Shown: positions 18,424 through 29,949, counted from the stretch's first letter. The stretch is DNA of 64,000 nucleotides from Atlantibacter subterraneus (GCF_007570865.1 NZ_VLPS01000005.1:400758-464757); one strand, 5' to 3'. Notes: generated by a model from the letters alone, not told the origin. Numbers and translations are program-made.

Positions 18424-19791
18424 ATGAAAAAACAAACCCTGTTGTTGAGTGCGTTAGCGTTAAGTGTCGGGTTATCTCTCTCGGCACCGAGTCAGGTAGC
18501 GGCGGCGATCCCGTCCCAGGTGCCGGGCCAGGCGGCGATCCCAAGCCTTGCCCCAATGCTGGAAAAAGTGCTGCCTGCGGTGGTCAGCGTGCAGGTTGAA
18601 GGCACCGCCACCCAGAGCCAGAAAGTCCCGGAAGAGTTGAAGAAATTCTTCGGTGAGGAGCTGCCCGATCAACCTGCGCAGCCGTTTGAAGGCCTGGGCT
18701 CTGGCGTCATTATCGACGCGGCCAAAGGCTATGTGCTGACCAACAATCACGTCATTAATCAGGCGCAAAAAATCAGCGTTCAGCTCAATGATGGCCGCGA
18801 GTTCGACGCCAAACTGATCGGCGGCGACGATCAGAGCGATATCGCACTGCTGCAACTGCAAAACGCCACCAACCTGACACAAATTAAGGTTGCGGATTCC
18901 GATGCCCTGCGCGTCGGCGATTTTGCCGTAGCGGTCGGCAACCCCTTTGGTCTGGGGCAAACTGCCACCTCGGGGATTATCTCCGCACTGGGCCGTAGCG
19001 GGCTCAATCTGGAAGGGCTGGAAAACTTCATTCAGACCGACGCCTCAATTAACCGCGGCAACTCCGGCGGCGCGCTGCTGAATCTTAACGGTGAGCTGAT
19101 CGGCATTAACACTGCGATCCTTGCGCCGGGCGGCGGTAGCGTCGGTATCGGCTTCGCCATTCCGAGCAATATGGCGCAAACCCTGGCGACCCAGCTGATT
19201 CAGTCCGGCGAAATCAAACGCGGCCTGTTAGGCATTAAAGGCACCGAGATGAGCGCGGATCTGGCAAAAGCCTTTAATCTCAACGTTCAGCGCGGCGCAT
19301 TCGTCAGCGAAGTGTTGCCGAATTCCGGCTCGGCGAAGGCCGGGATTAAATCCGGCGACGTGATCGTCAGCCTGAACGGCAAAACCCTGAGTAGCTTTGC
19401 CGAGCTGCGCTCACGCATCGCCACCACCGCACCGGGCACCAAAGTTAAATTAGGATTACTGCGCGACGGGAAGCCGTTGGATGTGGAAGTGACGCTGGAT
19501 AAAAGCACCTCGTCTTCCGCCAGCGCCGATATGATTATCCCGGCCCTGCAGGGCGCGACGCTGAGCGACGGCCAGCTGAAAGATGGCACCAAAGGCGTCA
19601 CCATCGAAAATGTCGAGAAAGGCAGCGCGGCGGCGCAGGCTGGCTTGCATAAAGATGATGTGATTATTGGCGTCAACAGCGATCGCGTCAGCACCATCGC
19701 TGAGATGCGCAAACTGATGGAATCCAAACCGTCCGTTATCGCGCTGCACATCGTGCGCGGCAACGACAGCATCTATCTGCTGCTGCGTTAA
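18424..19791 (+). CDS. degQ: Periplasmic serine endoprotease DegQ
   Basis: 455-residue HtrA-family protease and chaperone of the periplasm. A signal peptide covers about residues 1-28. The trypsin-like domain carries the triad His109 (TNNHVIN), Asp139 (QSDIALL) and Ser214 (NRGNSGGAL), followed by two PDZ domains (about 255-345 and 365-455). ATG 18424 gives the same length and N terminus (MKKQTLLLSALALS) as E. coli DegQ; an earlier in-frame ATG 14 codons upstream would place residues before the signal peptide. degS follows after 92 bp on the same strand. Confidence 0.97.
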   Translation: MKKQTLLLSALALSVGLSLSAPSQVAAAIPSQVPGQAAIPSLAPMLEKVLPAVVSVQVEGTATQSQKVPEELKKFFGEELPDQPAQPFEGLGSGVIIDAAKGYVLTNNHVINQAQKISVQLNDGREFDAKLIGGDDQSDIALLQLQNATNLTQIKVADSDALRVGDFAVAVGNPFGLGQTATSGIISALGRSGLNLEGLENFIQTDASINRGNSGGALLNLNGELIGINTAILAPGGGSVGIGFAIPSNMAQTLATQLIQSGEIKRGLLGIKGTEMSADLAKAFNLNVQRGAFVSEVLPNSGSAKAGIKSGDVIVSLNGKTLSSFAELRSRIATTAPGTKVKLGLLRDGKPLDVEVTLDKSTSSSASADMIIPALQGATLSDGQLKDGTKGVTIENVEKGSAAAQAGLHKDDVIIGVNSDRVSTIAEMRKLMESKPSVIALHIVRGNDSIYLLLR

Positions 19792-19883
19792 CGGTTTTGC
19801 TCACGGACATCACACCGGCGCGTGTGATGTCCGCTAATCTCATGGTATGCTGCCCCGGTCTCCCTGCTAACTAACGTTTACCC

Positions 19884-20948
19884 ATGTTTCTGAAGCTTTT
19901 ACGGCCCGTCTTTCTTGGACTGATTGTCGCTGCGCTTTTGCTGGCGCTGATGCCGTCATTACGCAAAAACGACGCCGAATTGACGCCTGCGTATAACAGC
20001 GCAGATGACACGCCGCTGAGCTATAACTCGGCGGTGCGCCGCGCCGCGCCTGCGGTGGTGAACGTCTATAACCGTGGCGTCAGCAACGGTGGGCGTAATC
20101 AGCTTGAAATCCGTACCCTGGGTTCCGGGGTGATCATGGATCAGCGCGGCTATATCCTTACCAATAAACACGTGATTAACGATGCTGACCAGATCATCGT
20201 CGCGTTGCAGGATGGACGAGTATTTGAAGCGCTGCTGGTCGGCTCCGACAGCCTGACCGATCTGGCAGTGTTAAAAATCAACGCCACCTCGCTGCCGATT
20301 ATTCCCATCAACGGTAAACGCATGCCGCATATCGGCGACGTGGTGATGGCGATTGGCAACCCCTACAACCTCGGGCAGACCATTACCCAGGGGATTATCA
20401 GCGCCACCGGGCGTATTGGCCTTAACCCGTCTGGTCGACAAAGTTTCCTGCAAACTGATGCCTCGATTAACCACGGCAACTCCGGCGGCGCGCTGGTCAA
20501 CTCGCTCGGCGAGTTAATGGGCATCAACACCCTGTCATTTGATAAAAGCAACGACGGCGAAACGCCGGAAGGGATCGGCTTTGCGATCCCCACCCAGTTG
20601 GCGACCAAAATTATGGATAAGCTGATCCGCGATGGCCGCGTTATTCGTGGCTATATCGGTATTGGCGGGCGGGAAATCTCGCCGATGCACGCCCCGGCGG
20701 CAGGCATCGATCAGATCCAGGGAATTATCGTTAATGAAGTGACCCCGGACGGCCCGGCGGCGCATGCCGGTGTTCAGGTCAACGACGTGATTGTCTCGGT
20801 AAATAACAAACCCGCCATTTCGGCGCTGGAAACCATGGACCAGGTGGCGGAAATTCGCCCTGGCTCGGTGATTCCGGTGGTGGTGATGCGTGATGATAAG
20901 CAACTCACGCTGCAGGTCACCGTTCAGGAATACCCGGCAACCAACTGA
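19884..20948 (+). CDS. degS: Outer-membrane-stress sensor protease DegS
   Basis: 354-residue inner-membrane-anchored serine protease that makes the first cut in RseA when misfolded OMP C termini bind its PDZ domain, releasing sigma-E. A single N-terminal membrane segment (about 5-25) is followed by the protease domain with His96 (TNKHVIN), Asp126 (LTDLAVL) and Ser200 (NHGNSGGAL), then one PDZ domain (about 255-354). Only one PDZ and an uncleaved anchor distinguish it from DegQ upstream. Confidence 0.97.
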   Translation: MFLKLLRPVFLGLIVAALLLALMPSLRKNDAELTPAYNSADDTPLSYNSAVRRAAPAVVNVYNRGVSNGGRNQLEIRTLGSGVIMDQRGYILTNKHVINDADQIIVALQDGRVFEALLVGSDSLTDLAVLKINATSLPIIPINGKRMPHIGDVVMAIGNPYNLGQTITQGIISATGRIGLNPSGRQSFLQTDASINHGNSGGALVNSLGELMGINTLSFDKSNDGETPEGIGFAIPTQLATKIMDKLIRDGRVIRGYIGIGGREISPMHAPAAGIDQIQGIIVNEVTPDGPAAHAGVQVNDVIVSVNNKPAISALETMDQVAEIRPGSVIPVVVMRDDKQLTLQVTVQEYPATN

Positions 20949-20952
20949 CAGG

Positions 20953-20985
20953 TGAAAAAAAACCGGAACTCACGTTCCGGTTTTG
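20953..20985. terminator. Bidirectional terminator between degS and mdh
   Basis: Nine-base-pair perfect stem AACCGGAAC (20961-20969) with GTTCCGGTT (20974-20982), A-run before and T-rich stretch after, between two convergent genes. Confidence 0.92.
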
Positions 20986-21004
20986 CTTTCTTAACCCGCG
21001 ACGA

Positions 21005-22836
<1,832 letters not shown>

Positions 22837-22846
22837 GCTTTCACTA

Positions 22847-22870
22847 TAACCGCCGCGCCTGCGGCGGTTA
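22847..22870 (+). terminator. Terminator hairpin of argR
   Basis: Perfect 10-bp stem TAACCGCCGC (22847-22856) with GCGGCGGTTA (22861-22870), 4-nt loop, followed by only a short pyrimidine-rich tail. Confidence 0.75.
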
Positions 22871-22880
22871 TCGCTTCTGT

Positions 22881-23184
22881 TACGTCCCCGGAACGCCCTT
22901 CTACCGTCAAACGTTACAACCTCATTACATCTCATCTAAAAAGCACAAAACATCAAATTCACTTATCCCGCTGATTTTACTGGATTTGAATTTCTTAAAA
23001 GCACTAAAGGTGAATTTTTTATAACCACAGAGCATAAAAAGTCCGTTTCTGGAAACAAAGTTTCATTGTAAATAATTAGCGTGGTATTAATTTTTAGCGT
23101 GATTAGTGTATACTTGATTTTGTGATGAGGGTCACGAAATGAGACCCCAAAGATAAAGATAAAAAATACGACGAGGTAACGATC
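22881..23184 (+). promoter_or_regulatory. AT-rich region upstream of yhcN
   Basis: Roughly 300 bp without a gene, distinctly more AT-rich than its neighbours. Near 23107 the stretch GTGTATACTTGATT offers an extended -10-like element that would give a leader of about 70 nt for yhcN. Such AT-rich promoters are common for acid- and stress-induced YhcN/BhsA-family genes. No operator could be named. Confidence 0.4.
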
Positions 23185-23448
23185 ATGAAAATCAAATCAA
23201 CCGTAGCAACGTTAAGCCTGCTTTCAATGCTCTCCTTTGGTGCTTTTGCCGCAACGTCTATCGATGCGCAACAGGCCCAGGGTCGTCAGTCACTCGGCAC
23301 CATCACTGTCTCTTCCGTGACCAGCTCACCAATGGACATGCGTGAAATGCTCGACCAGAAAGCGCAGGAAAAAGGCGCATCCGCCTACCGCGTTATCGAA
23401 GCGCACACCGGCGACGAATGGCACGCCACTGCCGAGCTGTACAAATAA
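23185..23448 (+). CDS. yhcN: YhcN family periplasmic stress protein (DUF1471), copy 1
   Basis: 87-residue secreted protein of the YhcN/BhsA family, linked in E. coli to cytoplasmic acid and peroxide stress responses. Signal peptide about residues 1-22 (ending FGAFA), then the small DUF1471 domain with the block SSPMDMREML...KGASAYRVIEA and the family ending WHATAELYK. It is closer to E. coli YhcN in its start (MKIKSTVATLSLLSMLSFGAFA) than the second copy is. A paralogue follows after 93 bp. Confidence 0.93.
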   Translation: MKIKSTVATLSLLSMLSFGAFAATSIDAQQAQGRQSLGTITVSSVTSSPMDMREMLDQKAQEKGASAYRVIEAHTGDEWHATAELYK

Positions 23449-23541
23449 GCATTAACTCTGTTCACCTGCATAAATGAATCGACCTGTGGTCCGTACAGTG
23501 CGTTCACCTGCCGACCACAGGCACTAATCGAGGAAACGACT

Positions 23542-23808
23542 ATGAAAACTAAATTTACCCTTGCCGCAGTTACTCTGGCTTCCCTGATGGCTTTCGGTGC
23601 TAACGCCGCGGTACAACAAGTTAGCGCACAGGATGCCCAAAACCTGCAATCCATGGGCACTATCTCTGTTGCCCAGCACGGCAGCTCGCCGATGGATATG
23701 CGTGAAGCGCTGGCTGAAAAAGCCGATCAGAAAGGCGCGTCGGCTTACCGCGTGATCGAAGCACGTACCGGTGACACCTGGCACGCTACCGCAGAGCTGT
23801 ATAAGTAA
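23542..23808 (+). CDS. YhcN family periplasmic stress protein (DUF1471), tandem copy 2
   Basis: 88-residue paralogue of the preceding gene, with signal peptide (about 1-22, ending FGANA) and DUF1471 domain. It shares long identical stretches with copy 1 (SSPMDMRE, KGASAYRVIEA, WHATAELYK) but differs in the first mature residues (VQQVSAQDAQNLQSMG). It has its own ribosome-binding site (GAGGAAA). No terminator or clear promoter separates the copies, so they may share a transcript. The pair looks like a lineage-specific tandem duplication. Confidence 0.9.
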   Translation: MKTKFTLAAVTLASLMAFGANAAVQQVSAQDAQNLQSMGTISVAQHGSSPMDMREALAEKADQKGASAYRVIEARTGDTWHATAELYK

Positions 23809-23814
23809 GACCTC

Positions 23815-23859
23815 GTCGTCGTGTCCGACGACTTGCCCCAGTTCGCCTGGGGCTTTTTT
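23815..23859 (+). terminator. Double hairpin terminator after the yhcN pair
   Basis: A first stem GTCGTCG/CGACGAC (23815-23832) is followed directly by a classical terminator GCCCCAG/CTGGGGC (23835-23841, 23847-23853) with six Ts. Confidence 0.9.
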
Positions 23860-23862
23860 CGG

Positions 23863-24141
23863 TCATGAAGAATGGCGAATATTGAAGCGGAGTTGGCCTT
23901 CCAACTCCTCTTCTGCTTCATCAAACAGCAAAATCAGCGCCCCAAACCGCCGACGGTTCTCTTCCGATAAGTGAACGAACTCGATCTCCAGCGGCAACGG
24001 CAAATACCCCTCCGTCACCACCTCCCATAAACTATCGAGATTATTCACCTGCTGCTTCGTCAGCCCAAACATCCGGGTAAAATCGCGATAAAAATCCGCC
24101 TGATCGGTGATTTCATCAAAGTCAAAAGTGTAGATTTGCAT
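23863..24141 (-). CDS. yhcO: Barstar-family protein YhcO
   Basis: 92-residue acidic protein related to barstar, the inhibitor of barnase-type RNases. The N terminus [21 protein letters not shown] and the [21 protein letters not shown] core are family landmarks. No barnase-like toxin gene is adjacent, so an inhibitor role is untested. It is convergent with the yhcN pair and lies 29 bp downstream of the aldehyde dehydrogenase gene on the same strand. Confidence 0.92.
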   Translation of the reverse strand: MQIYTFDFDEITDQADFYRDFTRMFGLTKQQVNNLDSLWEVVTEGYLPLPLEIEFVHLSEENRRRFGALILLFDEAEEELEGQLRFNIRHSS

Positions 24142-24170
24142 TGGTCGTCACCCATCATTGTGGTCACCGG

Positions 24171-25625
24171 TTACAGTCCGCCGATATGCAGCGTTTTCAC
24201 TTCCAGATACTCTTCCAGCCCCAGCACCGATCCTTCACGCCCCAGACCCGACTCTTTCACGCCGCCGAACGGTCCCAGCTCGGTCGAAACCGCACAGTCA
24301 TTCACGCCGATCATCCCACTTTCCAACTGCGATGAGACGCGGAATGCCCGCTGGAGATTCTGAGTATAGAAATAGGCGGCCAGGCCATACGGCGTATTGT
24401 TGGCGCGCTTGATCACCTCTTCTTCACTGCTGAAGCGGAAGCAGGCGGCCAGCGGCCCGAAGGTTTCTTCCTGGGCGAGCTTCATATCGTCGCTGGCGTC
24501 AATCAGTACCGTCGGCTGCCAGAAATTGCCGCCGAGTTCGTGGGCTTTACCGCCCGCCAGCACTTTTGCGCCTTTGGCGATGGCATCTTCCACGTGCTCG
24601 CGCACTTTATCCACGCCCGCTTTCTCAATCAGCGGCCCGACAATCACGCCCTCTTCCAGGCCATTGCCGACTTTGAGTTGGTTCACCGCCTCGGCCAGTT
24701 GATTGACGAAGCGATCATACACGCCATCCTGAATAAAGAAGCGGTTGACGCTGACGCACACCTGCCCGGCGTTGCGGAATTTATTGGCGATCGCGCCTTT
24801 CACCGCTGCATCGATATCCGCGTCGTCGAACACGATATACGGCGCATTGCCCCCTAACTCCATGGAGACTTTTTTCATGGTTTCCGCCGCGTTGCGCACC
24901 AGGGTTTTGCCCACCGCCGTTGACCCGGTGAACGAAATTTTGCGCACCTCGTGGCTTTCCATAATCGCATCGCTGATTTCCGGCGTCTTACCGGCTACGG
25001 CGTTAAGCACGCCATCCGGAATGCCCGCCTTTTTCGCCAGTGCCAGCAGTGCGAACGCGCACAGTGGGGTGTTATTGGCGGGTTTGATCACGCCGGTACA
25101 GCCCGCAGCCAGCGCCGGACCGAGTTTGCGGGTCAGCATTGCCATCGGGAAGTTCCACGGGGTGATGGCCGCCACCACGCCCACCGGTTCGCGGGTCGCC
25201 AGGATGCGCGAGCCGGGCTTGGCTGGAGGAATAATTTCGCCGTTAGCGCGTTTCGCCTCTTCGGCGAACCACTGGATAAAACTGGCCGCGTAGTCCACTT
25301 CGCCTTCCGCTTCTTTCAGCGGCTTACCCTGTTCCAGAGTCATTAACCGCGCCAGCCAGCTTTTGTTTTCGTTAATCAGTTCAAACCAGCGATACAGCAA
25401 GGTAGAACGCTCTTTTGCCGTCTTTTCCCGCCAGGCCGGGAATGCCTTGCTGGCTGCCGCGATAGCGGCCTGAGTCTCTTTCTTACCCGCTTTCGCCACT
25501 TTGGCAATGACTTCCCCCGTCGCCGGATTCAGTACGTCAAAGGTCTCGTCGGCCTGATGCCATTCGCCATTAACCAGATAGCCCGTCTTAAAGAATTCAC
25601 TGTCCTGGAGTGCTTGTGTTGTCAT
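24171..25625 (-). CDS. NAD(P)-dependent succinate-semialdehyde dehydrogenase family protein
   Basis: 484-residue aldehyde dehydrogenase of the GabD-like group, predicted to oxidise succinic semialdehyde or a related short semialdehyde to the acid. Catalytic residues are Asn158 (TPWNFPM), Glu256 (MELGGNAP) and Cys290 (AGQVCVSVNR); the usual GQTC or GQVC loop is present and the C terminus carries GPFGGVKESGLGREGS. Length and motifs fit SSADH, but substrate is not certain and a real gabD may exist elsewhere. As I recall the K-12 order, yhcO and aaeB are adjacent there, so this gene is an addition to the block. It lies close upstream of yhcO. Confidence 0.85.
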   Translation of the reverse strand: MTTQALQDSEFFKTGYLVNGEWHQADETFDVLNPATGEVIAKVAKAGKKETQAAIAAASKAFPAWREKTAKERSTLLYRWFELINENKSWLARLMTLEQGKPLKEAEGEVDYAASFIQWFAEEAKRANGEIIPPAKPGSRILATREPVGVVAAITPWNFPMAMLTRKLGPALAAGCTGVIKPANNTPLCAFALLALAKKAGIPDGVLNAVAGKTPEISDAIMESHEVRKISFTGSTAVGKTLVRNAAETMKKVSMELGGNAPYIVFDDADIDAAVKGAIANKFRNAGQVCVSVNRFFIQDGVYDRFVNQLAEAVNQLKVGNGLEEGVIVGPLIEKAGVDKVREHVEDAIAKGAKVLAGGKAHELGGNFWQPTVLIDASDDMKLAQEETFGPLAACFRFSSEEEVIKRANNTPYGLAAYFYTQNLQRAFRVSSQLESGMIGVNDCAVSTELGPFGGVKESGLGREGSVLGLEEYLEVKTLHIGGL

Positions 25626-25674
25626 CGTTTCCTCCTGATGGATGGTGCTTTTTTGGAACCTCGGCTAAGTATAG

Positions 25675-25708
25675 CTACAAAAAAACCGACGCCCGGGCGT
25701 CGGTTTTT
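25675..25708 (-). terminator. Terminator of the aaeXAB operon
   Basis: A near-palindromic element, AAAAACCGACGCCC followed by GGGCGTCGGTTTTT (25681-25708), gives a long GC stem flanked by A- and T-runs. It ends aaeB and could also stop readthrough on the other strand. Confidence 0.92.
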
Positions 25709-25726
25709 CAGGCTGTGCGGCGGTCA

Positions 25727-27694
25727 TCAATTATCAGTCAGGGCATGCTGATATTTTCGCAGCATCGCGGTCAGCCGCTTCACCGACTCGGTGACCGACA
25801 GCGGCGCTTCCCAGACCTGCAATTTTTGCTGATAAATATCGAGCTCATCCAGCAGCTGCAAAAACGTCTGGTGGCGCTTATCGTCGCTGGAAGCCGATAC
25901 CACCCGGTCAGCGGTGCGGCGCAGCTGACGGTGAAACGCCGACAGATCGTCATTCTCGGGGATCGGTGCATCGCGCAGCCGCTGGTGGGCGATGATAAGG
26001 TTCAGCGCCAGGCGAAACTTAGCGATATCGCCAGGGAATTTGCTGAGCAGCAAAAACAGCTGTTGATACAGTGCCGGAAGATGGTTCTCTTTGCGCCGCG
26101 CCTTGTTGGTGGTCATGGAGGAAACCGCCGCCAGCATAAACCGGTTGAGCAAGGCCCGCCCGGTTTGCGCCTGTGAATTGTCGCGGATCAGCAGGATCAC
26201 CATCATCGCCAGGAAGCAACCCACAATCTGGCCGAGGGCGCTGTCGAGAAAGCGGCTGAACTCAAAGGTCATCGGGTTATCCAGCACGATAATGTTGATG
26301 GTACTGGCCAGCGCGCCCAGCGAACCCAACCGCCGCTTTTGCACTTCAATACCGATAAAGAACCCGAGCAGCGCCAGGCTAATGCACAGCAGCAGCATGC
26401 TCTGCTGAGTCGCGGGCAGCACGATCAGGAAGTAAAACGCCCCGAGCGGCAGCGCCGCCAGCGTGCCCAGCAAAAAATCCAGCGACACCATCCGCGGGTT
26501 AGGCAGGCGCATCGCCAGCGCCGTCACCACCGCGATCATCACCATCGCGCCGCTGCCGGAGGTCCAGCCGGTCCACAGCCAGAACAGCGTGCCGAGCATG
26601 CAGGATACCGTGGTGCGCCAGAAGTTGATCATTGCGTGATGACGCTCCGCCGAGGCCGCTTTCACCACCACTTCGCCTTCGAGGATTTCTTCCTCCACGG
26701 CACTGATGCGCGTATTACCGATTACCCCGCGCTTCAGCAGCAGAAAGCGCGTCGCCGCGCCCACCCAGCTATAGAGGGTGACCGGCGTATCGCGCTCGCC
26801 GGTCCAGGCCATTGCCCGACGGATAAATTTCAGACGCTTATGGACATCCGCCACCGTTTCGACCGGCTCGCTGAAAAACTCGTGGTATTCCGGCGGCACC
26901 GCTTCCGGACGGGGGTTCTGGATCAGATAAGTTTCGCAGGCCTGGGTGATTAAGGTCAGGGAAAGCGTATTGATGGCTTTTAAGCGTTGGTTGGCGCGCG
27001 CCCAGCGCGACGATTCCATATTCAGGTTGCTGCGCATCCCTTCCAGCGCCGTGGTGCGGCGCACCAGGTTGCCCCAGGCTTTATCCACCACCTCGCTGTC
27101 GCCGTGGGCGATACACAGCTGCATCAGGCGATAATGATCCACCAGCAGCGCGTCCAGTTCGCGGTCGATTTCCTGCTTGATGGAGCGCGGGGAGAACAGC
27201 AGGTCGGCAGCAATGGCGCAGCAAATGCCAATCACAATCTCGCTGCAGCGCTCTACCGCGAACTGCGGCGTCAGCAGCGGCTCGGCCTGAACGGTGATAA
27301 CGATAATTAACGCGGTATAGCCTGCCAGCCCCCATGCATAGGAGTTCTCGACTTTAACCAGTGAGGAGATCCAGGTGCAAAAACCGGCCCAGATACAGCA
27401 CACCATCAGCATCACCACGGGCGCGCGGATCATCGCAATAATAATAATCAGCGCGGCGATGCTGCCAATAAACGTCCCGACGATACGCAGCATCCCGCGA
27501 TAGCGGATCGCCCCCGACCACGGCTCGCCGCCTGCGGCAAACGCCGGGCCTGCCGCCACAATCGCGGCGGTTAACACCGCCCAGCGCGGGGTTTCCAGCT
27601 GAAAATGGAAACCGATAAACAGCGCCAGCACGATGGCCGTAGCCAGTTTCAGCGCAAAACGAACGTGCTGCGGCGCAATGGAAAAAATACCCAT
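25727..27694 (-). CDS. aaeB: p-Hydroxybenzoic acid efflux pump subunit AaeB
   Basis: 655-residue inner-membrane protein of the FUSC/ArAE family. With the membrane-fusion protein AaeA it exports aromatic carboxylic acids such as p-hydroxybenzoate. The sequence shows the two-fold pattern of the family: an N-terminal membrane bundle (about 10-170), a cytoplasmic region, a second bundle (about 350-490) and a C-terminal cytoplasmic region. ATG 27694 gives [17 protein letters not shown] as in E. coli; an ATG four codons upstream would overlap the end of aaeA. The gap to aaeA is 4 bp. Confidence 0.96.
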   Translation of the reverse strand: MGIFSIAPQHVRFALKLATAIVLALFIGFHFQLETPRWAVLTAAIVAAGPAFAAGGEPWSGAIRYRGMLRIVGTFIGSIAALIIIIAMIRAPVVMLMVCCIWAGFCTWISSLVKVENSYAWGLAGYTALIIVITVQAEPLLTPQFAVERCSEIVIGICCAIAADLLFSPRSIKQEIDRELDALLVDHYRLMQLCIAHGDSEVVDKAWGNLVRRTTALEGMRSNLNMESSRWARANQRLKAINTLSLTLITQACETYLIQNPRPEAVPPEYHEFFSEPVETVADVHKRLKFIRRAMAWTGERDTPVTLYSWVGAATRFLLLKRGVIGNTRISAVEEEILEGEVVVKAASAERHHAMINFWRTTVSCMLGTLFWLWTGWTSGSGAMVMIAVVTALAMRLPNPRMVSLDFLLGTLAALPLGAFYFLIVLPATQQSMLLLCISLALLGFFIGIEVQKRRLGSLGALASTINIIVLDNPMTFEFSRFLDSALGQIVGCFLAMMVILLIRDNSQAQTGRALLNRFMLAAVSSMTTNKARRKENHLPALYQQLFLLLSKFPGDIAKFRLALNLIIAHQRLRDAPIPENDDLSAFHRQLRRTADRVVSASSDDKRHQTFLQLLDELDIYQQKLQVWEAPLSVTESVKRLTAMLRKYQHALTDN

Positions 27695-27698
27695 GGGA

Positions 27699-28631
27699 TT
27701 AACCAAATTCGCGCAGGCGGTGCATCAGGCGATTAAACGGCGATGCGTTACGGTTATCCCGGTCGGCTTCGCCGGTAATCACCACGGTTGCCGTGGTGCC
27801 TGCCGGGAACAGATTACCGGTCTGTTCATCCAGACGAATACGTACCGGCACGCGCTGGGCCAGACGCACCCATTCCAGGTTGGAATCCACCGACGCCATA
27901 CCTTTGCCGTCGTTGCTGCTGCTGGCGTTGGTGACGCCCGCCGCGACGCTATCCACGGTGCCGTGCAGCACACGGTTGCTGCCAAGTGGCGTAATTTCCG
28001 CGCGGAAGCCAGGGCGCACGCCTTCCAGCTTGGTCTCTTCCATATAGGCCAGCACGTAGAACGAGTGCTGCTTAACCAGCGCCACGGCGGTCGAACCGCG
28101 GGTGATAAACTCCCCGGCGTAAACGTTGAGGTTGGTCACCCAGCCGTCAGCAGGCGCACGGATCACGGTACGTTCTAAATCCAGCTTCGCCAGGTCGCGG
28201 GTCGCTTGCGCGCGCGCCATCTGATGCAGCACGGTTTGCAGCACGTTGTTGGACTGGTCGATCTCTTCGCGCGACATGGCCTGGATGCCCAGTTTATTAC
28301 GGCGTCCGGCCTCACGACGTTTTTCAGCGGCCAGCGCCTGGTAATAAGAGACATCCGCTTCGGCTTCGTCCAGCGCCTTCTGGTAGCGCGGCTGGTCAAT
28401 GGTGAACAGCACCTGATCTTTTTTGACCAGTTGGTTATCGTGAACCATGACCTGAGTAATCAGCCCGGCGACGTCGGGCGCGATGGCAACCACATCGGCG
28501 CTGAAACGCGCATCGCGCGTCCACGGCGATTCGGTGTAGTAAACCCAGGCACGGAAGATGGCGACGAAGGCCAGCGCAACCAGCGCCAGCGTGATCGCCG
28601 TTCGGGATATTTTTCTTGTAAGTGCTTTCAC
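27699..28631 (-). CDS. aaeA: p-Hydroxybenzoic acid efflux pump subunit AaeA (membrane fusion protein)
   Basis: 310-residue periplasmic adaptor of the HlyD/EmrA family, partner of AaeB. One N-terminal membrane anchor (about 12-32) is followed by the first lipoyl half ([19 protein letters not shown]), a helical hairpin (about 75-140) and a second lipoyl half ([15 protein letters not shown]). I prefer the GTG start at 28631 ([13 protein letters not shown]), which gives the E. coli length and lies 7 bp after aaeX; an ATG at 28646 would add five residues and overlap aaeX by 8 bp. Confidence 0.93.
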   Translation of the reverse strand: MKALTRKISRTAITLALVALAFVAIFRAWVYYTESPWTRDARFSADVVAIAPDVAGLITQVMVHDNQLVKKDQVLFTIDQPRYQKALDEAEADVSYYQALAAEKRREAGRRNKLGIQAMSREEIDQSNNVLQTVLHQMARAQATRDLAKLDLERTVIRAPADGWVTNLNVYAGEFITRGSTAVALVKQHSFYVLAYMEETKLEGVRPGFRAEITPLGSNRVLHGTVDSVAAGVTNASSSNDGKGMASVDSNLEWVRLAQRVPVRIRLDEQTGNLFPAGTTATVVITGEADRDNRNASPFNRLMHRLREFG

Positions 28632-28638
28632 ATCAACC

Positions 28639-28842
28639 TCAGACAAATAAGCGCGATATCAGATAAAACAGGCAGCAATACAGCGCGGTATTAAACAATG
28701 CCGGATGCCAGACAAAATCATAGATCCCTGTCGGGGTCAGCAAACGGCGCACCAGCCAGAAAATCGCCAGTGACAAAAGCAGCTCGAAGAATATCGGCGG
28801 AAAAGAGAGACCGAAAACCACGATAACCGGAAATAAACTCAT
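28639..28842 (-). CDS. aaeX: Small membrane protein AaeX
   Basis: 67-residue protein with two predicted membrane segments (about 5-30 and 47-65), the DUF1656 family. It is the first gene of aaeXAB in E. coli. The role is unknown; small DUF1656 proteins always accompany AaeA/AaeB-type pumps. It is divergent from the regulator gene aaeR across a 171-bp control region. Confidence 0.95.
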   Translation of the reverse strand: MSLFPVIVVFGLSFPPIFFELLLSLAIFWLVRRLLTPTGIYDFVWHPALFNTALYCCLFYLISRLFV

Positions 28843-28934
28843 ACGAACCTTGATTAGCGTGCAGGCGAATTAGTGATGGATAACCGGGTGCACAAAGTCA
28901 GGAAGGACTGTGGACGCGTGCGGGTTAGTTACCT

Positions 28935-28995
28935 CGTTAATAATATATTAACGTAATTTATAATATGTCATCTATCATATGTGATCTAAATCACT
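28935..28995. promoter_or_regulatory. aaeX-aaeR divergent control region: AaeR-type palindrome and CRP site
   Basis: An inverted repeat CGTTAAT-N5-ATTAACG (28935-28953) has the shape of a LysR-family operator and is a candidate AaeR site. Downstream, TGTGATCTAAATCACT (28980-28995) matches the CRP consensus TGTGA-N6-TCACA in 9 of 10 positions, centred about 26 bp before the aaeR start. Regulator binding is inferred from these motifs. Confidence 0.65.
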
Positions 28996-29013
28996 TTTCA
29001 CTCAGAGTGAACA

Positions 29014-29946
29014 ATGGAACGCCTGAAACGAATGTCGATTTTCGCGCGGGTTGTTGAGCAAGGCTCTTTTACCCGCGCCGCTAAACAGTTGGACATGAGC
29101 GTCTCGTCCATCAGCCAGACCGTGTCAAAGCTGGAGGATGAATTGCAGGTCAAGCTGTTAAACCGCAGTACGCGCAGCATCGGGCTGACCGAGGCAGGAA
29201 AAATTTATTACCAGGGCTGCCGCAAAATGCTTCATGAGGTGCAATCGGTACATGAGCAGCTCTACGCCTTTAACAACACGCCGATTGGCACCCTGCGCAT
29301 TGGGTGTTCTTCAACTATGGCACAAAATGTCCTGGCGGGAATGACGGCGCAAATGTTACGCGAATATCCGGGGCTAACCGTCAATCTGGTGACCGGTATC
29401 CCCGCGCCGGATCTGATTGCCGATGGCCTGGACGTGGTGATCCGCGTCGGCGCGCTTCAGGATTCGAGCCTGTTTTCCAAACGGCTTGGCGCGATGCCAA
29501 TGGTGGTATGCGCGGCTAAATCCTATCTCGCCCGCTACGGCACGCCGGAGAAGCCCTCGGATCTCGGCAATCATTCATGGCTTGAATACAGTGTGCGCCC
29601 GGACAACGAGTTTGAGCTGATCGCACCGGAGGGGATCTCCACGCGCCTGATCCCGCAGGGACGTTTTGTCACCAACGATCCGATGACGCTGTCGCGCTGG
29701 CTGATTGAAGGTGCCGGGATCGCCTATGTGCCGCTGATGTGGGTGATCGACGAGATCAATCGGGGCGAGCTGGAGATCCTGTTCCCGCGCTACCAGTCCG
29801 ATCCACGCCCGGTTTACGCGCTTTATACCGAACGGGATAAGCTGCCGCTGAAGGTGCAAGTGTGCATTAATTATCTGACGGAATATTTCGCCGGAGTGGC
29901 GACGCTGTATCAGGAAAGGCGCTTCGGGAGTAAAGAGACGCGTTAA
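29014..29946 (+). CDS. aaeR: LysR-family regulator AaeR of the aaeXAB pump
   Basis: 310-residue LysR-type regulator, divergent from the pump operon it is thought to activate in response to aromatic acids. N-terminal HTH at about residues 1-60 (MERLKRMSIFARVVEQGSF, then SVSSISQTVSKLED). The effector-binding domain runs from about 90 to 295. Length is within one residue of E. coli AaeR. It is convergent with tldD. Confidence 0.95.
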   Translation: MERLKRMSIFARVVEQGSFTRAAKQLDMSVSSISQTVSKLEDELQVKLLNRSTRSIGLTEAGKIYYQGCRKMLHEVQSVHEQLYAFNNTPIGTLRIGCSSTMAQNVLAGMTAQMLREYPGLTVNLVTGIPAPDLIADGLDVVIRVGALQDSSLFSKRLGAMPMVVCAAKSYLARYGTPEKPSDLGNHSWLEYSVRPDNEFELIAPEGISTRLIPQGRFVTNDPMTLSRWLIEGAGIAYVPLMWVIDEINRGELEILFPRYQSDPRPVYALYTERDKLPLKVQVCINYLTEYFAGVATLYQERRFGSKETR

Positions 29947-29949
29947 TCA

